DNA from: Blastococcus saxobsidens DD2
GTDB taxonomy: Bacteria; Actinomycetota; Actinomycetes; Mycobacteriales; Geodermatophilaceae
Assembly: GCF_000284015.1 (NCBI RefSeq)
Contig: NC_016943.1
Location: forward strand, 2,769,541-2,833,540
DNA: 64,000 nt
Direction of reading: 5' to 3'
A model generated the notes under the pieces. It searched no databases. It was not told the DNA's origin and saw nothing but the letters and a program-made list of their open reading frames with translations. Below are positions 7,175-15,643 of the stretch, one piece after another. The position numbers and the translations under genes are program-made. Positions within the stretch are counted from its first letter, which is position 1; every line of letters starts with the position of its first letter.

Positions 7175-8773
7175 TCACAGGGCCGTGCTGCCGGACGGTG
7201 TGGCGCCGACCGCCGGTCGGGCGGCACCGAAGGCGCGGAGGAAGTGCTGCGCCGCCTCCTGCTGCGCCTGCTCGGCCTTGTCCAGCACGGCCGCGGCACC
7301 GAAGAACTCGTGCATGACGCCCGCATAGGACTGGTGTGTCGTCGCCACCCCGGCGGCCTCCAGGTCCTGCGCGAACTGCTGGCCCTGGCTGCGCAGGACG
7401 TCGCGCTCGTCGGTGATGACCAGGGTCGGCGGCATGCTCGCCCGCTGCTCCCGGCTCCAGTCGAGCAGCGCGATCCTCGGGTCCTTCGCCGCCTCGGGCT
7501 TGCCCTCGAACTCGTGCATCGCCATCCAGGACAGCAGCGCCCGGTTCAGCGGTCGGGCGTCGGCGGCGTCCTCCATCGACTCGCCGAACTGCTCGCCGGT
7601 GGTGACGGGGTAGACGCAGACGACGGCGTCGGGCACGCGCTCCCCCGCCTGGGCGAGCTGCAGCACCGTTGCGGGCGCCATGTTCCCGCCCACCGATTCA
7701 CCGCCGATGCCGATGCGCGACGGGTCCCCACCGAGCTCGGCGGCGTGCTCGGCGGTCCACCGGTAGGCGGTCAGGACGTCGTCGTGCGAGGCGGGGAACA
7801 CGGCCTCCGGCGCGCGCCGGTAGTCGGGGCTGACCACCATGGCGCCGGTCTTGTTGCACAGCCCGCGGCAGGAGTCGTCGTAGTGGTCGTCGATGTCGAA
7901 CAGCACCCACCCGCCGCCGTGGATCCACATGATCACCGGCAGCGGCCCCTCGGCCGCGCCGATCGGCTTGTAGACCCGCATCCGCATCTGCCCGCCGGCG
8001 GCGTCAGGGATCACGATGTCCTCGACCGAGCCGACCGGCTCGGGGCCGTCGATGCCGCGCTCGGCCATCACCTTCTGGACCGCCTCCTTCGGCCCCGGCT
8101 GCTTCCGGGCCTGGTCCGGCTCGAGGATCTCGAACGGCAGCGGCCCCAGGGACGAGTGCGCGTCGACGATCGCCTGCGCCTGGGGGTCGAGCAGCCCCGA
8201 GGCGTCGGTCGCCATCTCCTTCTGCTTGCCCGACAGCATGTCGCGGACGTGGTCCAGCGGCTTGGCGAGCATGCCGGCGATCCGTTCGGCGATGCCCTCG
8301 TCTGGCGCGTTCGGGTGCGGCCGGGTGGGTGCCATGCGCTTGGCGGCGAGGAACTTCTTGCCCAGCTCGGCCATGCGCTCCGGGCCGGCCTTGGACCGGA
8401 ACTCCGGCAGCTCGTCGGACTCCTCGTCGTCCACGTGGTGCCGGACGACGCCGATCAGCTTGCTCAGCGCCTCCTCGAACTCCTGCTCGCCCGGCTCGGT
8501 GCGACCCAGGGTGACGAGCAGCTCCTTGATCTGCTGGTGCTCGTGCTCGGCGTCGTCGTGCTCGTCGGTCATCCCCAGCTCGGGCCAGATCGGGTAGAGG
8601 ACTGTCTCCTCGGCGAAGGCGTGCAGGGCCAGCTCGAACGAGACCTGGTCGACCAGCACGCGCCGGTTGCCGCGTCCGGCCTCCAGGTGCTGGAACTGCC
8701 GCTCGACGATCGCGTGGTCGTCGGCGATCAGGTGGTCGATGTCGCCGGGCTGGGTGGGATAGGACAGGGCCAC
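7175..8773 (-). CDS. Hemerythrin HHE domain fused to an alpha/beta-hydrolase (HSL-type esterase)
   Basis: 532 residues from GTG 8773. Residues 10-130 form a four-helix hemerythrin/HHE domain with the iron-ligand pattern: DHLIADDH (His14, His20), ALHAFAEE (His51), EHEHQQ (His77, His79) and RHHVDDEE (His112/113). A helical linker (130-245) leads to a hormone-sensitive-lipase-type hydrolase: oxyanion HGGGW at 285, nucleophile GESVGG (Ser360), acid near Asp458 and His488 (VMHEF). The two halves are in one frame without a stop. HHE domains bind O2, NO or redox signals, so this could be a redox- or NO-gated esterase; that is inference. A possible SigB-type promoter lies upstream at 8835-8858. Confidence 0.85.
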   Translation of the reverse strand: MALSYPTQPGDIDHLIADDHAIVERQFQHLEAGRGNRRVLVDQVSFELALHAFAEETVLYPIWPELGMTDEHDDAEHEHQQIKELLVTLGRTEPGEQEFEEALSKLIGVVRHHVDDEESDELPEFRSKAGPERMAELGKKFLAAKRMAPTRPHPNAPDEGIAERIAGMLAKPLDHVRDMLSGKQKEMATDASGLLDPQAQAIVDAHSSLGPLPFEILEPDQARKQPGPKEAVQKVMAERGIDGPEPVGSVEDIVIPDAAGGQMRMRVYKPIGAAEGPLPVIMWIHGGGWVLFDIDDHYDDSCRGLCNKTGAMVVSPDYRRAPEAVFPASHDDVLTAYRWTAEHAAELGGDPSRIGIGGESVGGNMAPATVLQLAQAGERVPDAVVCVYPVTTGEQFGESMEDAADARPLNRALLSWMAMHEFEGKPEAAKDPRIALLDWSREQRASMPPTLVITDERDVLRSQGQQFAQDLEAAGVATTHQSYAGVMHEFFGAAAVLDKAEQAQQEAAQHFLRAFGAARPAVGATPSGSTAL

Positions 8774-8834
8774 GGGTGTCGCCTCTCGTCGGTCACGCCG
8801 ACGCCGGATCTCAGCGCCGGGGGTCCGCACGACC

Positions 8835-8858
8835 TACCCCTCGGGCTGTGCCCTACAC
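8835..8858 (-). promoter_or_regulatory. Putative SigB/SigF-type promoter for the hemerythrin-esterase gene
   Basis: On the minus strand GTGT (8858-8855) is followed after exactly 15 bases by GGGTA (8839-8835). This fits the actinobacterial general-stress sigma factor pattern GTTT-N15-GGGTA. It lies about 62 bases ahead of the GTG at 8773. The same GTGT-N15-GGGTA arrangement occurs at 34110-34133. Confidence 0.4.
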
Positions 8859-9000
8859 CGGCGGAGCCAGGACGCCGGGGCCCGTCGTGATCGGGACGGG
8901 CGTCGCAGCGACCTCCGGGAGTCCGTGCGCCGCAACCGGTGTGCGACCGGCCCCGGCGGGGCACGTCCGGGCCACCACACCCGACCCGACAGGAGGGGCC

Positions 9001-9162
9001 ATGGCCGCGCACGCCGGCGAGAAGGCGCAGAAGACCGGGGACTTCTACTGCGCCTCGTGCAGCGAGAAGGTGCACGTGACGCAGGGGGACGAGATCCCGC
9101 CCTGCCCCAACGGGCACAAGACGTTCGAGGCACGGCGGAACGAGCCGGGCAACAAGAGCTGA
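9001..9162 (+). CDS. Small zinc-ribbon protein
   Basis: 53 residues from ATG 9001, preceded by a good AGGAGG site at a seven-base distance. The protein has two Cys pairs, FYCASCSEK and PPCPNGHKTF, typical of a single zinc ribbon. It is cytoplasmic and has no other domain. Such mini zinc ribbons occur singly in many actinobacteria; their function is unknown. It stands between the hemerythrin-esterase gene (opposite strand) and a gene fragment. Confidence 0.75.
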   Translation: MAAHAGEKAQKTGDFYCASCSEKVHVTQGDEIPPCPNGHKTFEARRNEPGNKS

Positions 9163-9213
9163 GCTCGGCTTCGCCGCCGGCGATCCGGACGGCCCGATCG
9201 CGAGAGCCTCACC

Positions 9214-9399
9214 GTGAAGATGGGGAACTGCAACCACCGCCGGTACATCCCGGACCTGCTCGACCTGGTGCGTACCGGTGCCATCGACCCCTCGACGGTG
9301 CTCACGCAGGTCGAGGACCTGCCCACGGTGCTCGACGCCTACGAGACCTTCGACCAGCGGCAGAGCGGCTGGACGAAGGTGGTGCTCGGCCCCTCCTGA
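9214..9399 (+). pseudogene. C-terminal fragment of a zinc-dependent alcohol/formaldehyde dehydrogenase
   Basis: Sixty-one codons encode MKMGNCNHRRYIPDLLDLV, then TGAIDPSTVLTQVEDL and DAYETFDQRQSGWTKV. This is the last part of the FdhA-like zinc alcohol dehydrogenase family, a roughly 390-residue enzyme. The catalytic and NAD-binding parts are absent from the 50 bases upstream, where the zinc-ribbon gene already ends. A GTG opens the fragment, but without the rest no enzyme can form. It is a truncated relic, not a gene start. Confidence 0.75.
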
Positions 9400-9407
9400 C
9401 GCCCGAC

Positions 9408-9469
9408 CGGGCCGGTGAGGTGACGCCGACGGTGGTTCGTCCGCCGTGCTGCGTTACCTCGCCGGCCCG
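9408..9469. repeat. Large imperfect inverted repeat (hairpin), possible terminator
   Basis: CGGGCCGGTGAGGTGACGC (9408-9426) faces GCGTTACCTCGCCGGCCCG (9451-9469): 19-base arms with only two mispairs, both G-T wobbles in RNA. The 24-base centre folds further (ACGGTGG against TCCGCCGT around TTCG). No T-run follows. It separates the dehydrogenase fragment from the DUF2795 gene and may stop transcription or mark a rearrangement point. Confidence 0.6.
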
Positions 9470-9532
9470 ACGGGTAGCCCTGCGCAGTCGCGCGGGACCG
9501 CGCGCGGCCGGGCGTATCGGGAGGGCAGCAGC

Positions 9533-9844
9533 GTGGCCGGAGCGGTGACGGCGGACGAGGTCATGGGACACCTGACCGACGTGGACTACCCGGCGGACAA
9601 GGACGCGCTCCTGGCAGCCGCGTCGAGCCGGGGTGCCTCCGAGGAGGTGCTGCGGGCGATCCGGGCGATCCCGCCGGTCGACTACGGCAACGACGACGAG
9701 GTGATCAGATCGCTGCGGCTGGATCCGTCACCGGGGCAGGAGCCGGGCGCGCAGGCCCGGGCCGAGGCGGCCCAGGGCGTCGGCCAGGCCGTCCGGGACC
9801 CGCAGGAGGACCGGGTCACGGGCGAGGAGCGCCGCACGGTCTGA
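9533..9844 (+). CDS. DUF2795 domain protein
   Basis: 103 residues from GTG 9533, with GGGAGGG about ten bases upstream. ATG 9446 is rejected because it lies inside the hairpin. The core EVMGHLTDVDYPADKDALL is the DUF2795 signature. A second conserved piece, VLRAIRAIPPVDYGNDDEV, follows, and the tail is acidic and polar. DUF2795 proteins are small, soluble and common in actinobacteria; no biochemical role is established. The 3' end overlaps the convergent dienelactone-hydrolase-like gene by 29 bases. Confidence 0.75.
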   Translation: MAGAVTADEVMGHLTDVDYPADKDALLAAASSRGASEEVLRAIRAIPPVDYGNDDEVIRSLRLDPSPGQEPGAQARAEAAQGVGQAVRDPQEDRVTGEERRTV

Positions 9845-10526
9845 CGTCGGCGGTAGCGGACGGCAGCCACCGGCCGAGCCAGTCGACGGTCCGGTCGATG
9901 ACCTGCTCGAGCGCTCCGGGCTCGGGGAACAGGTGGGTCGCACCGGGGACCACTGCGATCTCGTGCTCCGCGGTGAGCCGGGCGGCGGCCTCCCGGTTCA
10001 GGTCCAGGACCTGGGCGTCGGCACCCCCGACGACGAGCAGGGTCGGAGCCCGGACGCGGCCCAGTGCGTCGCCGGCCAGGTCGGGGCGGCCCCCGCGGGA
10101 GATCACCGCGGCGACCCTGCTCGGACGGTCGGCGGCGGTGATGAGCGCGGCGGCCGCTCCGGTGCTCGCGCCGAAGGTGGCCAGTGACAGCCCCGCGGTC
10201 CCCTCTGCCCGGCCGAGCCAGTCGGCAGCGTCGGTCAGCCGCCCGGCCAGCAGCCCGATGTCGAACCGCAGCTCCCGGGTACGGGCGTCGACCTGCTCCT
10301 CGGCCTCGGTCAGCAGGTCCAGGAGCAGCGTGCCGAAGCCGGCATCGTGCAGCGCTGCGGCCACCTGCTGGTTTCGCGGGCTGTGTCGGCTGCTGCCGCT
10401 GCCGTGGGCGAACAGGACCACCCCGCGGGCCGCCCTCGGGACGACGAGATCGCCGGCGAGTGCCGCCTCGGAGGAGGGCACCTCGACGGTTCGACGGACG
10501 GGCGCAGCTGCTGGGTCAGTCGGCAT
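9816..10526 (-). CDS. Dienelactone-hydrolase-like alpha/beta-hydrolase
   Basis: 236 residues from ATG 10526, which overlaps the frameshifted C-terminus of the esterase remnant upstream. It is an alpha/beta-hydrolase: oxyanion turn LFAHGSGSSRHSPRNQ, nucleophile elbow TFGASTGAAA (GxSxG), acid in VVGGADAQVLDLN and the histidine in PGATHLFPEPG. This protein type is regularly encoded with phosphoribosyltransferases and erythromycin esterases in actinobacteria. Both partners are here: the esterase as a wreck at 10516-10958 and the transferase divergently at 11188. The substrate is unknown. Confidence 0.82.
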   Translation of the reverse strand: MPTDPAAAPVRRTVEVPSSEAALAGDLVVPRAARGVVLFAHGSGSSRHSPRNQQVAAALHDAGFGTLLLDLLTEAEEQVDARTRELRFDIGLLAGRLTDAADWLGRAEGTAGLSLATFGASTGAAAALITAADRPSRVAAVISRGGRPDLAGDALGRVRAPTLLVVGGADAQVLDLNREAAARLTAEHEIAVVPGATHLFPEPGALEQVIDRTVDWLGRWLPSATADVRPCGAPRP

Positions 10527-10958
10527 CGGGACAGGTCTCCATCTCCGCTCCTGATGGGTGGACGTCGTGCAGTGGGTCAGGGCGCGGGACTCGTCGAACC
10601 GGCAGAACTCGTCGTAGCGGCGGCCGAGGACCGTGGGCACGTCGTTGCCCCACCGTTCGGCACGGGGGTGGTGGACGACCTCGACGGCGCGGTGCGCCCG
10701 TTCGTCGCCCAGCCATCTGGGCAGCTCACGCGGGAAGACGACCAACGCGCTGGGGTCCGTCACCGCGTCGTGCACCAGCGCCTCGGTACTGCCGCGGCGG
10801 GCCGGCGGCAGCGGCATCCGCTGCATCGGCGCCCCCCGGCTGTCCCCGGCGATGCGCACCATCCGCGCGTCGCCGATCCGTTCCAGCAGCGGATCGAGGT
10901 CCCCGGGATCCCGCAACGGCCGGGCACGTTCTCGCACCTGCGCGGTGGGATCGGGCAT
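10516..10958 (-). pseudogene. Erythromycin-esterase family gene, internally deleted and frameshifted
   Basis: The reading frame starts with an esterase N-terminus (LLERIGDARMVRIAGDS) and within a few residues reaches the C-terminal part of the same family: GSTEALVHDAV, ALVVFPRELPRWL, WGNDVPTVLGRRYDEF. About 250 central residues, including the catalytic histidines, are gone. Near 10577-10580 the frame slips: read through, it runs into the downstream hydrolase, while the next frame gives the expected family ending PLHDVHPSGAEMET and stops at 10516. Loss of one base explains this. Two independent lesions make it a solid pseudogene. Confidence 0.78.
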
Positions 10959-11187
10959 CGCTCCGGTCCTCCGTCCCGATGACTCCTGCCGCCGTCGTGG
11001 TCAGCGGCCTTACCCCCTCCGCCGGTCGCGATACCTGCGCACGCCACGATCCACGCAGCCGCCTGCGACGGGACGGTCACCACTGCGCGGCAGCGACTCG
11101 GGTGTTGATACGTGCCGCCGGTTCCGACGGGTGGTGGGGAGCGAACGACCGTGCCCGAACAGCACCGTGCTGGTCAGGAGGAAACCC

Positions 11188-11850
11188 ATGTCCACGACGT
11201 CCCGACCGTTCACCGACCGGACCGAGGCCGGCCGCGCCCTGGCCGTGCGCCTGGCCGAGCACGCTGCCCCGGAGCTCGTGGTGCTCGGGCTCCCACGCGG
11301 CGGGGTGGTGATCGCCGCCGAGGTGGCCCGCGCTCTGCGGGGAGCCCTCGACGTCGTCGTCGTCCGGAAGGTCGGCGTGCCGTGGCAGCCCGAGCTGGCC
11401 ATGGGCGCCATCGCCGCCGTGGACCAGGACGTCGAGACGGTGCGCGACGAGCGGGTCATCGGGCACCTGCAGATGGACGACGAAACCTTCGACCGAGCGC
11501 GCGAGCGGGAGATCGTGGAGCTGCGCCGCAGGGAGGAGGCCTACCGCCAGGGTCGCCCGGCGCCGCCGCTGGCCGGTCGTCCGGTGATCCTGGTGGACGA
11601 CGGCCTGGCGACCGGCTCCACCATGCGCGCCGCTGTCGCGGCGGTCCGCCGGCAGCAGCCCGCCCGGCTCACCATCGCCGTGCCGGTGGCCTCGCCGCAG
11701 GCTTGCGAGCGGTTCACGACCGAGGTCGACGACGTCGTCTGCCTCTGGGCCCCCGAGACGTTCTCGGCGGTCGGTCAGGCGTACGAGGACTTCCGCGCCA
11801 CCACGGACGACGAGGTGCGCGGTGCGCTGGCCCGCTCGGCCGCCGCGTGA
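11188..11850 (+). CDS. Phosphoribosyltransferase-type protein
   Basis: 220 residues from ATG 11188, with an AGGAGG site seven bases ahead. The PRPP-binding loop VILVDDGLATGSTM and the N-terminal strand VVLGLPRGGVVIAAEVA place it in the type I PRTase fold. No base-specific hood domain is recognisable. Related actinobacterial genes sit with erythromycin esterases and dienelactone hydrolases, as here, and are often hypoxia- or stress-induced in mycobacteria. Substrate unknown. The 229-base divergent region (10959-11187) shows no clear promoter. Confidence 0.85.
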   Translation: MSTTSRPFTDRTEAGRALAVRLAEHAAPELVVLGLPRGGVVIAAEVARALRGALDVVVVRKVGVPWQPELAMGAIAAVDQDVETVRDERVIGHLQMDDETFDRAREREIVELRRREEAYRQGRPAPPLAGRPVILVDDGLATGSTMRAAVAAVRRQQPARLTIAVPVASPQACERFTTEVDDVVCLWAPETFSAVGQAYEDFRATTDDEVRGALARSAAA

Positions 11851-11948
11851 CCCGCCCGCCCGGACGGCCGGGAGCCCGATCGGGGCTGTCGGTGTGACCG
11901 CCCCCCCTCCGCCGAGCGGGTCGGCGTAGGTCCACGCGCCGTCGGGCA

Positions 11949-14042
11949 TCAGGGCAGGCCGGGCAGGAGCTTGTCCAGCGTCACCGGCAGCTGCCGCACC
12001 CGGACACCGGTCGCACGGTGGACGGCGTTGACCACCGCCGCCGCGGTGCCGCAGATGCCGATCTCGCCGATTCCCTTCGCGCCCATGGCGTTGACGTACG
12101 GGTCGTGCTCGTCGATCCAGTGGGCCTGCACGTCGCCGACGTCGGCGTTGACCGTGATGTGGTAATCGGCCAGGTCGTGGTTGGCCACCTGGCCGATCCG
12201 CGGGTCCCAGACGCTGTTCTCGTGCAGGGCCATCGACAGCCCCATGGTCATGCCGCCGATGAACTGCGACCGCGCGGTCCGGGGGTTGATGATCCGACCG
12301 GCGGCGAACACCCCGAGCAGCCGCGGCACCCGGATCTCGCCGGTGTCGGCGTGCACGCGTGCCTCGACGAACTGCGCACCGAAGGCGTACGGGGCGTGGT
12401 CCTCGTCCTTGGCGGCCTCGTCGACGTCCCCGGTGATCTCGTCGCCGTCGGACGGCGATGCGCCGAACTTGTCGCGGAAGGCCCGGGCGGCCACGACGAG
12501 CGCCGAGCCCCACGTGTTGGTGCCCGACGACCCGCCGGCCACCGAGGCGATCGGGTACTTCGTGTCCCCGATCCGGACGTCCACGTCGGCGACGTCGACC
12601 CCGAGGGCGTCGGCGGTGATCTGCGGCAGGATCGTCCACGCGCCGGTGCCGAGGTCCGCGGCTCCGATCTCCGCGACGAACCGGCCGTCCGCGAAGCGGA
12701 GCACCGCCGTCGACTGGGCCGCCCGCATGGTCGGGTAGACCGACGCGGCGACGCCGGCGCCCACCAGCCAGTCGCCGTCCCGGTGCCCGCGCGGGCCACG
12801 GCCGCCCCAGCCGAACCGCTCCGCGCCCTCCCGCAGGCACTCGACCAGGTGCCGGCTCGACCACGGCTTCCCGGTCTCCGGGTCGACCTCCGGCTCGTTG
12901 CGGATGCGCAGCTCGATCGGGTCGATGCCCAGTTCGTCGGCGAGCTCGTCGAGGGCGACCTCGGGCCCGAACATGCCCGGGCACTCCCCCGGCGCGCGCA
13001 TCCACGACGGCACCGGCACGTCGAGCGCGGCCGCCCGGTGGGTGCTGCGCCGGTTCGGCGCGGCGTACATCATCCGTGTCGGGACGCCGGCCTGCTCCGC
13101 GAATTCCTTGATCCGCGACGTCTGCACGACCACGTCGATCGCGATCGCCGAGAGCCGGCCCTCCCGATCGGCGGCCAGTTGCATCCGCTGGATGGTCGGC
13201 GACCGGTAGCCGGCCAGGAAGAACATCTGCTGCCGGGTGAGCGCGAGCTTGACCGCCCGACCGGGCAGCGCCCGCGCCGCCATCGTCGCGAGCATGACGT
13301 GCGCGTGCGGGGTGCCCTTGGACCCGAAGCCACCGCCCACGTACGGGCAGATGACCTGCACCTGCTCCTGCTCGAGGCCGAAGACCCCGCAGACGGCGGC
13401 GCGGTCCGGGTGCACGCCCTGGGTGGAGTCCCAGAGCACCAGCGAGCCGTCGCCGGCGGCGTCCCAGAACGCCGTCGTGGTGTGCGGCTCGAGCGGGTTG
13501 TTGTGGTACATCGCCGTGGCGTAGGTCCGCTCGAGGGTGACCTCGGCCGCGGCCATCGCCGCGGCCACGTCGCCCTCGGCGGTGTCGGTCTCGTGACCGC
13601 CGTTGACCTTCTCCGGCTCGTACAGGTCCTCGCGCTCGGCCGACAGCGAACTGTCGTGGGACTGCTCGTCGTAGGTGACGCGGACCGAGTCGGAGGCCTC
13701 CCGCGCCAGCTCGGAGGTTTCCGCGACCACCACGCCGATGAGCTGCCCGCGGAAGGCGACCTCGTCGGACTGCAGGACGGCGAACTCCCGGTCGGAGGTA
13801 TCGGCCAGCCGTTCGGCGGTGAACAGGGTCAGTACCAGGAGGACGCCGTCGATCGCCTCGGCCTCGGTCGTGTCCATGGCGGTCACCCGGCCGCGCGCGA
13901 TTGTAGCCTGCACCGGGTGGGCGTAGGCCGGCAGCTCGACCGCGGTCTCGTAGGCGTAAGGCGCGGTGCCGCGCACCTTCAGCTCGCCGTCGCGGCGGAC
14001 GAGGCCCTGGCCGATGGCGCGCGGCTCCAGCAGCTCGGTCAC
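11949..14042 (-). CDS. Aldehyde oxidoreductase, molybdenum-binding subunit (PaoC/XdhA type)
   Basis: 697 residues from GTG 14042, one base after the stop of the FAD subunit. The large subunit of the xanthine oxidase family binds molybdopterin (often the cytosine dinucleotide form) and the aldehyde or heterocycle. ICPYVGGGFGSKG is the Mo-cofactor loop, PGECPGMFGPE a second one, and GAKGIGEIGICGTA near the C-terminus carries the catalytic Glu. Length and order match E. coli PaoC (YagR). It completes a three-gene operon with 14044 and 15039. No Tat signal is seen in the operon, so the complex is predicted to be cytoplasmic, unlike E. coli PaoABC. Confidence 0.9.
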   Translation of the reverse strand: MTELLEPRAIGQGLVRRDGELKVRGTAPYAYETAVELPAYAHPVQATIARGRVTAMDTTEAEAIDGVLLVLTLFTAERLADTSDREFAVLQSDEVAFRGQLIGVVVAETSELAREASDSVRVTYDEQSHDSSLSAEREDLYEPEKVNGGHETDTAEGDVAAAMAAAEVTLERTYATAMYHNNPLEPHTTTAFWDAAGDGSLVLWDSTQGVHPDRAAVCGVFGLEQEQVQVICPYVGGGFGSKGTPHAHVMLATMAARALPGRAVKLALTRQQMFFLAGYRSPTIQRMQLAADREGRLSAIAIDVVVQTSRIKEFAEQAGVPTRMMYAAPNRRSTHRAAALDVPVPSWMRAPGECPGMFGPEVALDELADELGIDPIELRIRNEPEVDPETGKPWSSRHLVECLREGAERFGWGGRGPRGHRDGDWLVGAGVAASVYPTMRAAQSTAVLRFADGRFVAEIGAADLGTGAWTILPQITADALGVDVADVDVRIGDTKYPIASVAGGSSGTNTWGSALVVAARAFRDKFGASPSDGDEITGDVDEAAKDEDHAPYAFGAQFVEARVHADTGEIRVPRLLGVFAAGRIINPRTARSQFIGGMTMGLSMALHENSVWDPRIGQVANHDLADYHITVNADVGDVQAHWIDEHDPYVNAMGAKGIGEIGICGTAAAVVNAVHRATGVRVRQLPVTLDKLLPGLP

Positions 14043-14043
14043 G

Positions 14044-15042
14044 TCAGGCCTCCGGGGTGAGCTGGCGCAGGGTGGCGACGAGGGTGCGGCGGAGCAGCGG
14101 GATCTTGAACGCGTTCCCGTCGTCGATGCCCGGCTGGGCGACCGCGTCGGCGAGCTCGGCGTCCGCAGCGGCGCGGTAGGTCTCCTCCGTCGCGGGGCGC
14201 CCGACCAGGGCCTCTTCGGCGCGGGTCGCGCGCCACGGCTTGTGCGCGACCCCGCCGGCGGCGATGCGGACGTCGCGCACCACCCCGTCGGCGACGTCGA
14301 GCGCGGCCGCCACCGAGACCAGCGCGAAGGCGTAGGACGCCCGGTCGCGCACCTTGCGGTAGGTCGAGCGCGCGGCCACCGGCAGCGGCGGGAGGTCGAT
14401 CGCGGTGATCAGCTCCCCGTGCTCCAGGACGGTGTCCCGGGAGGGGTCGTCGCCGGGCAGCCGGTGCAGCCGGGCGAACGGGACGGTGCGCTCGCCGTCC
14501 GGCCCGAGCACCTGCACCTGCGCGTCGAGCGCGGCCAGTGCCACAGCCATGTCCGACGGGTGGGTGGCGATGCACTGCTCCGAGGCGCCCAGGATGGCGT
14601 GGTACCTCGTGTAGCCACCGACTGCCGAGCAGCCGGTGCCGGGCTCGCGCTTGTTGCACGCCGTCGTCACGTCCTGGAAGTAGACGCACCGCGTGCGCTG
14701 CAGCGGATTGCCGCCGCTGGTGGCCATGTTGCGCAGCTGGCCGGTGGCGCCGGCCAGCACCGCCTCGGCGAGCACGGGGTAGCGCTCGCGCACCCGCCGG
14801 TCGGCGGCGAACTCGCTGTTGGTGACCGCGGCGCCGATCCGCAGGCCGCCGTCCTCCAGATCGGTGACCTCGCGCGAGGTCAGTGTGCGGACGTCGACGA
14901 CGAGGTCGGGGCGGGCGACGCCGAGCTTCAGGTGGTCGACGAGGTTGGTGCCGCCGCCGAGGAACACCGCCGCCGGCGCGGCGGCGACGGTGCGCACCGC
15001 CTCGGCGACGTCGCTCGGCCGGGCGAAGGCGAACGGCTTCAC
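14044..15042 (-). CDS. Aldehyde oxidoreductase, FAD/4Fe-4S subunit (PaoB type)
   Basis: 332 residues from GTG 15042, overlapping the 2Fe-2S subunit stop (GTGA). FLGGGTNLVDHL is the FAD-binding loop of the xanthine-dehydrogenase medium subunit, and TGQLRNMATSGGN follows. The PaoB hallmark, an extra [4Fe-4S] cluster, is supported by cysteines at residues 119, 129, 138 and 157, the spacing known for PaoB-like subunits. The subunit passes electrons from the Mo site to the flavin. It is sandwiched between the other two subunits in one operon. Confidence 0.9.
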   Translation of the reverse strand: MKPFAFARPSDVAEAVRTVAAAPAAVFLGGGTNLVDHLKLGVARPDLVVDVRTLTSREVTDLEDGGLRIGAAVTNSEFAADRRVRERYPVLAEAVLAGATGQLRNMATSGGNPLQRTRCVYFQDVTTACNKREPGTGCSAVGGYTRYHAILGASEQCIATHPSDMAVALAALDAQVQVLGPDGERTVPFARLHRLPGDDPSRDTVLEHGELITAIDLPPLPVAARSTYRKVRDRASYAFALVSVAAALDVADGVVRDVRIAAGGVAHKPWRATRAEEALVGRPATEETYRAAADAELADAVAQPGIDDGNAFKIPLLRRTLVATLRQLTPEA

Positions 15043-15551
15043 GCGGGTCCTCCCCCGGCCTGCTGCACCGCAGGGACGATGTTCACGTAGGCGGCACAGC
15101 GGCAGAGGTTGCCGCTCATCCGCTCGGCGACCTCGTCGTGGCTGAGCTCGGGGTCTGCGCTGAGGTCCGGGCTGGCGTGGCTCGGCCAGCCGCGGGCCAC
15201 CTCGTCGATCACCCCGACCGCCGAGCAGACCTGCCCGGGAGTGCAGTAGCCGCACTGGAAGGCGTCCCGGTCGAGGAACGCCTGCTGGACCGGGTGCAGC
15301 TCGCCGTCGGCGGCGAGGCCGTCGGCGGTGGTGACCGCCGCACCGTCGTGCGCGACCGCCAGGGCCAGGCAGCTCAGCGCCCGCTCGCCGTCCAGCAGGA
15401 CGGTGCAGGCGCCGCACTGCCCGTGGTCGCACCCCTTCTTGGGGCTGGTGTTGCCCAGTCGCTCGCGCAGCGCGTCGAGCAGCGTCGTCCGGGTGTCCAC
15501 GCGCAGGGTGTGCTGCGCGCCGTCGACCGTGAGGGTGACCTCGGCGTCCAT
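15039..15551 (-). CDS. Aldehyde oxidoreductase, 2x[2Fe-2S] subunit (PaoA type)
   Basis: 170 residues from ATG 15551. The plant-ferredoxin-like domain has GCDHGQCGACTVLL, and the helical domain has CGYCTPGQ and GNLCRCAAY, together binding two [2Fe-2S] clusters. The protein starts directly at the first beta strand (MDAEVTLTVDG), so there is no Tat leader as in E. coli PaoA. It is the first gene of the operon 15551 to 11949, making a complete three-subunit aldehyde oxidoreductase. The usual maturation (XdhC/MocA-type) gene is not in the window. Confidence 0.9.
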   Translation of the reverse strand: MDAEVTLTVDGAQHTLRVDTRTTLLDALRERLGNTSPKKGCDHGQCGACTVLLDGERALSCLALAVAHDGAAVTTADGLAADGELHPVQQAFLDRDAFQCGYCTPGQVCSAVGVIDEVARGWPSHASPDLSADPELSHDEVAERMSGNLCRCAAYVNIVPAVQQAGGGPA

Positions 15552-15643
15552 GGCTCGCGCGGTGCCCGCCGTCCCGCTCGGCAAACGCGATCGGCACCTT
15601 CCTCGCGCGCGTGACCGCCGGCGCCCCGGGTAGTGAGGCGGCC

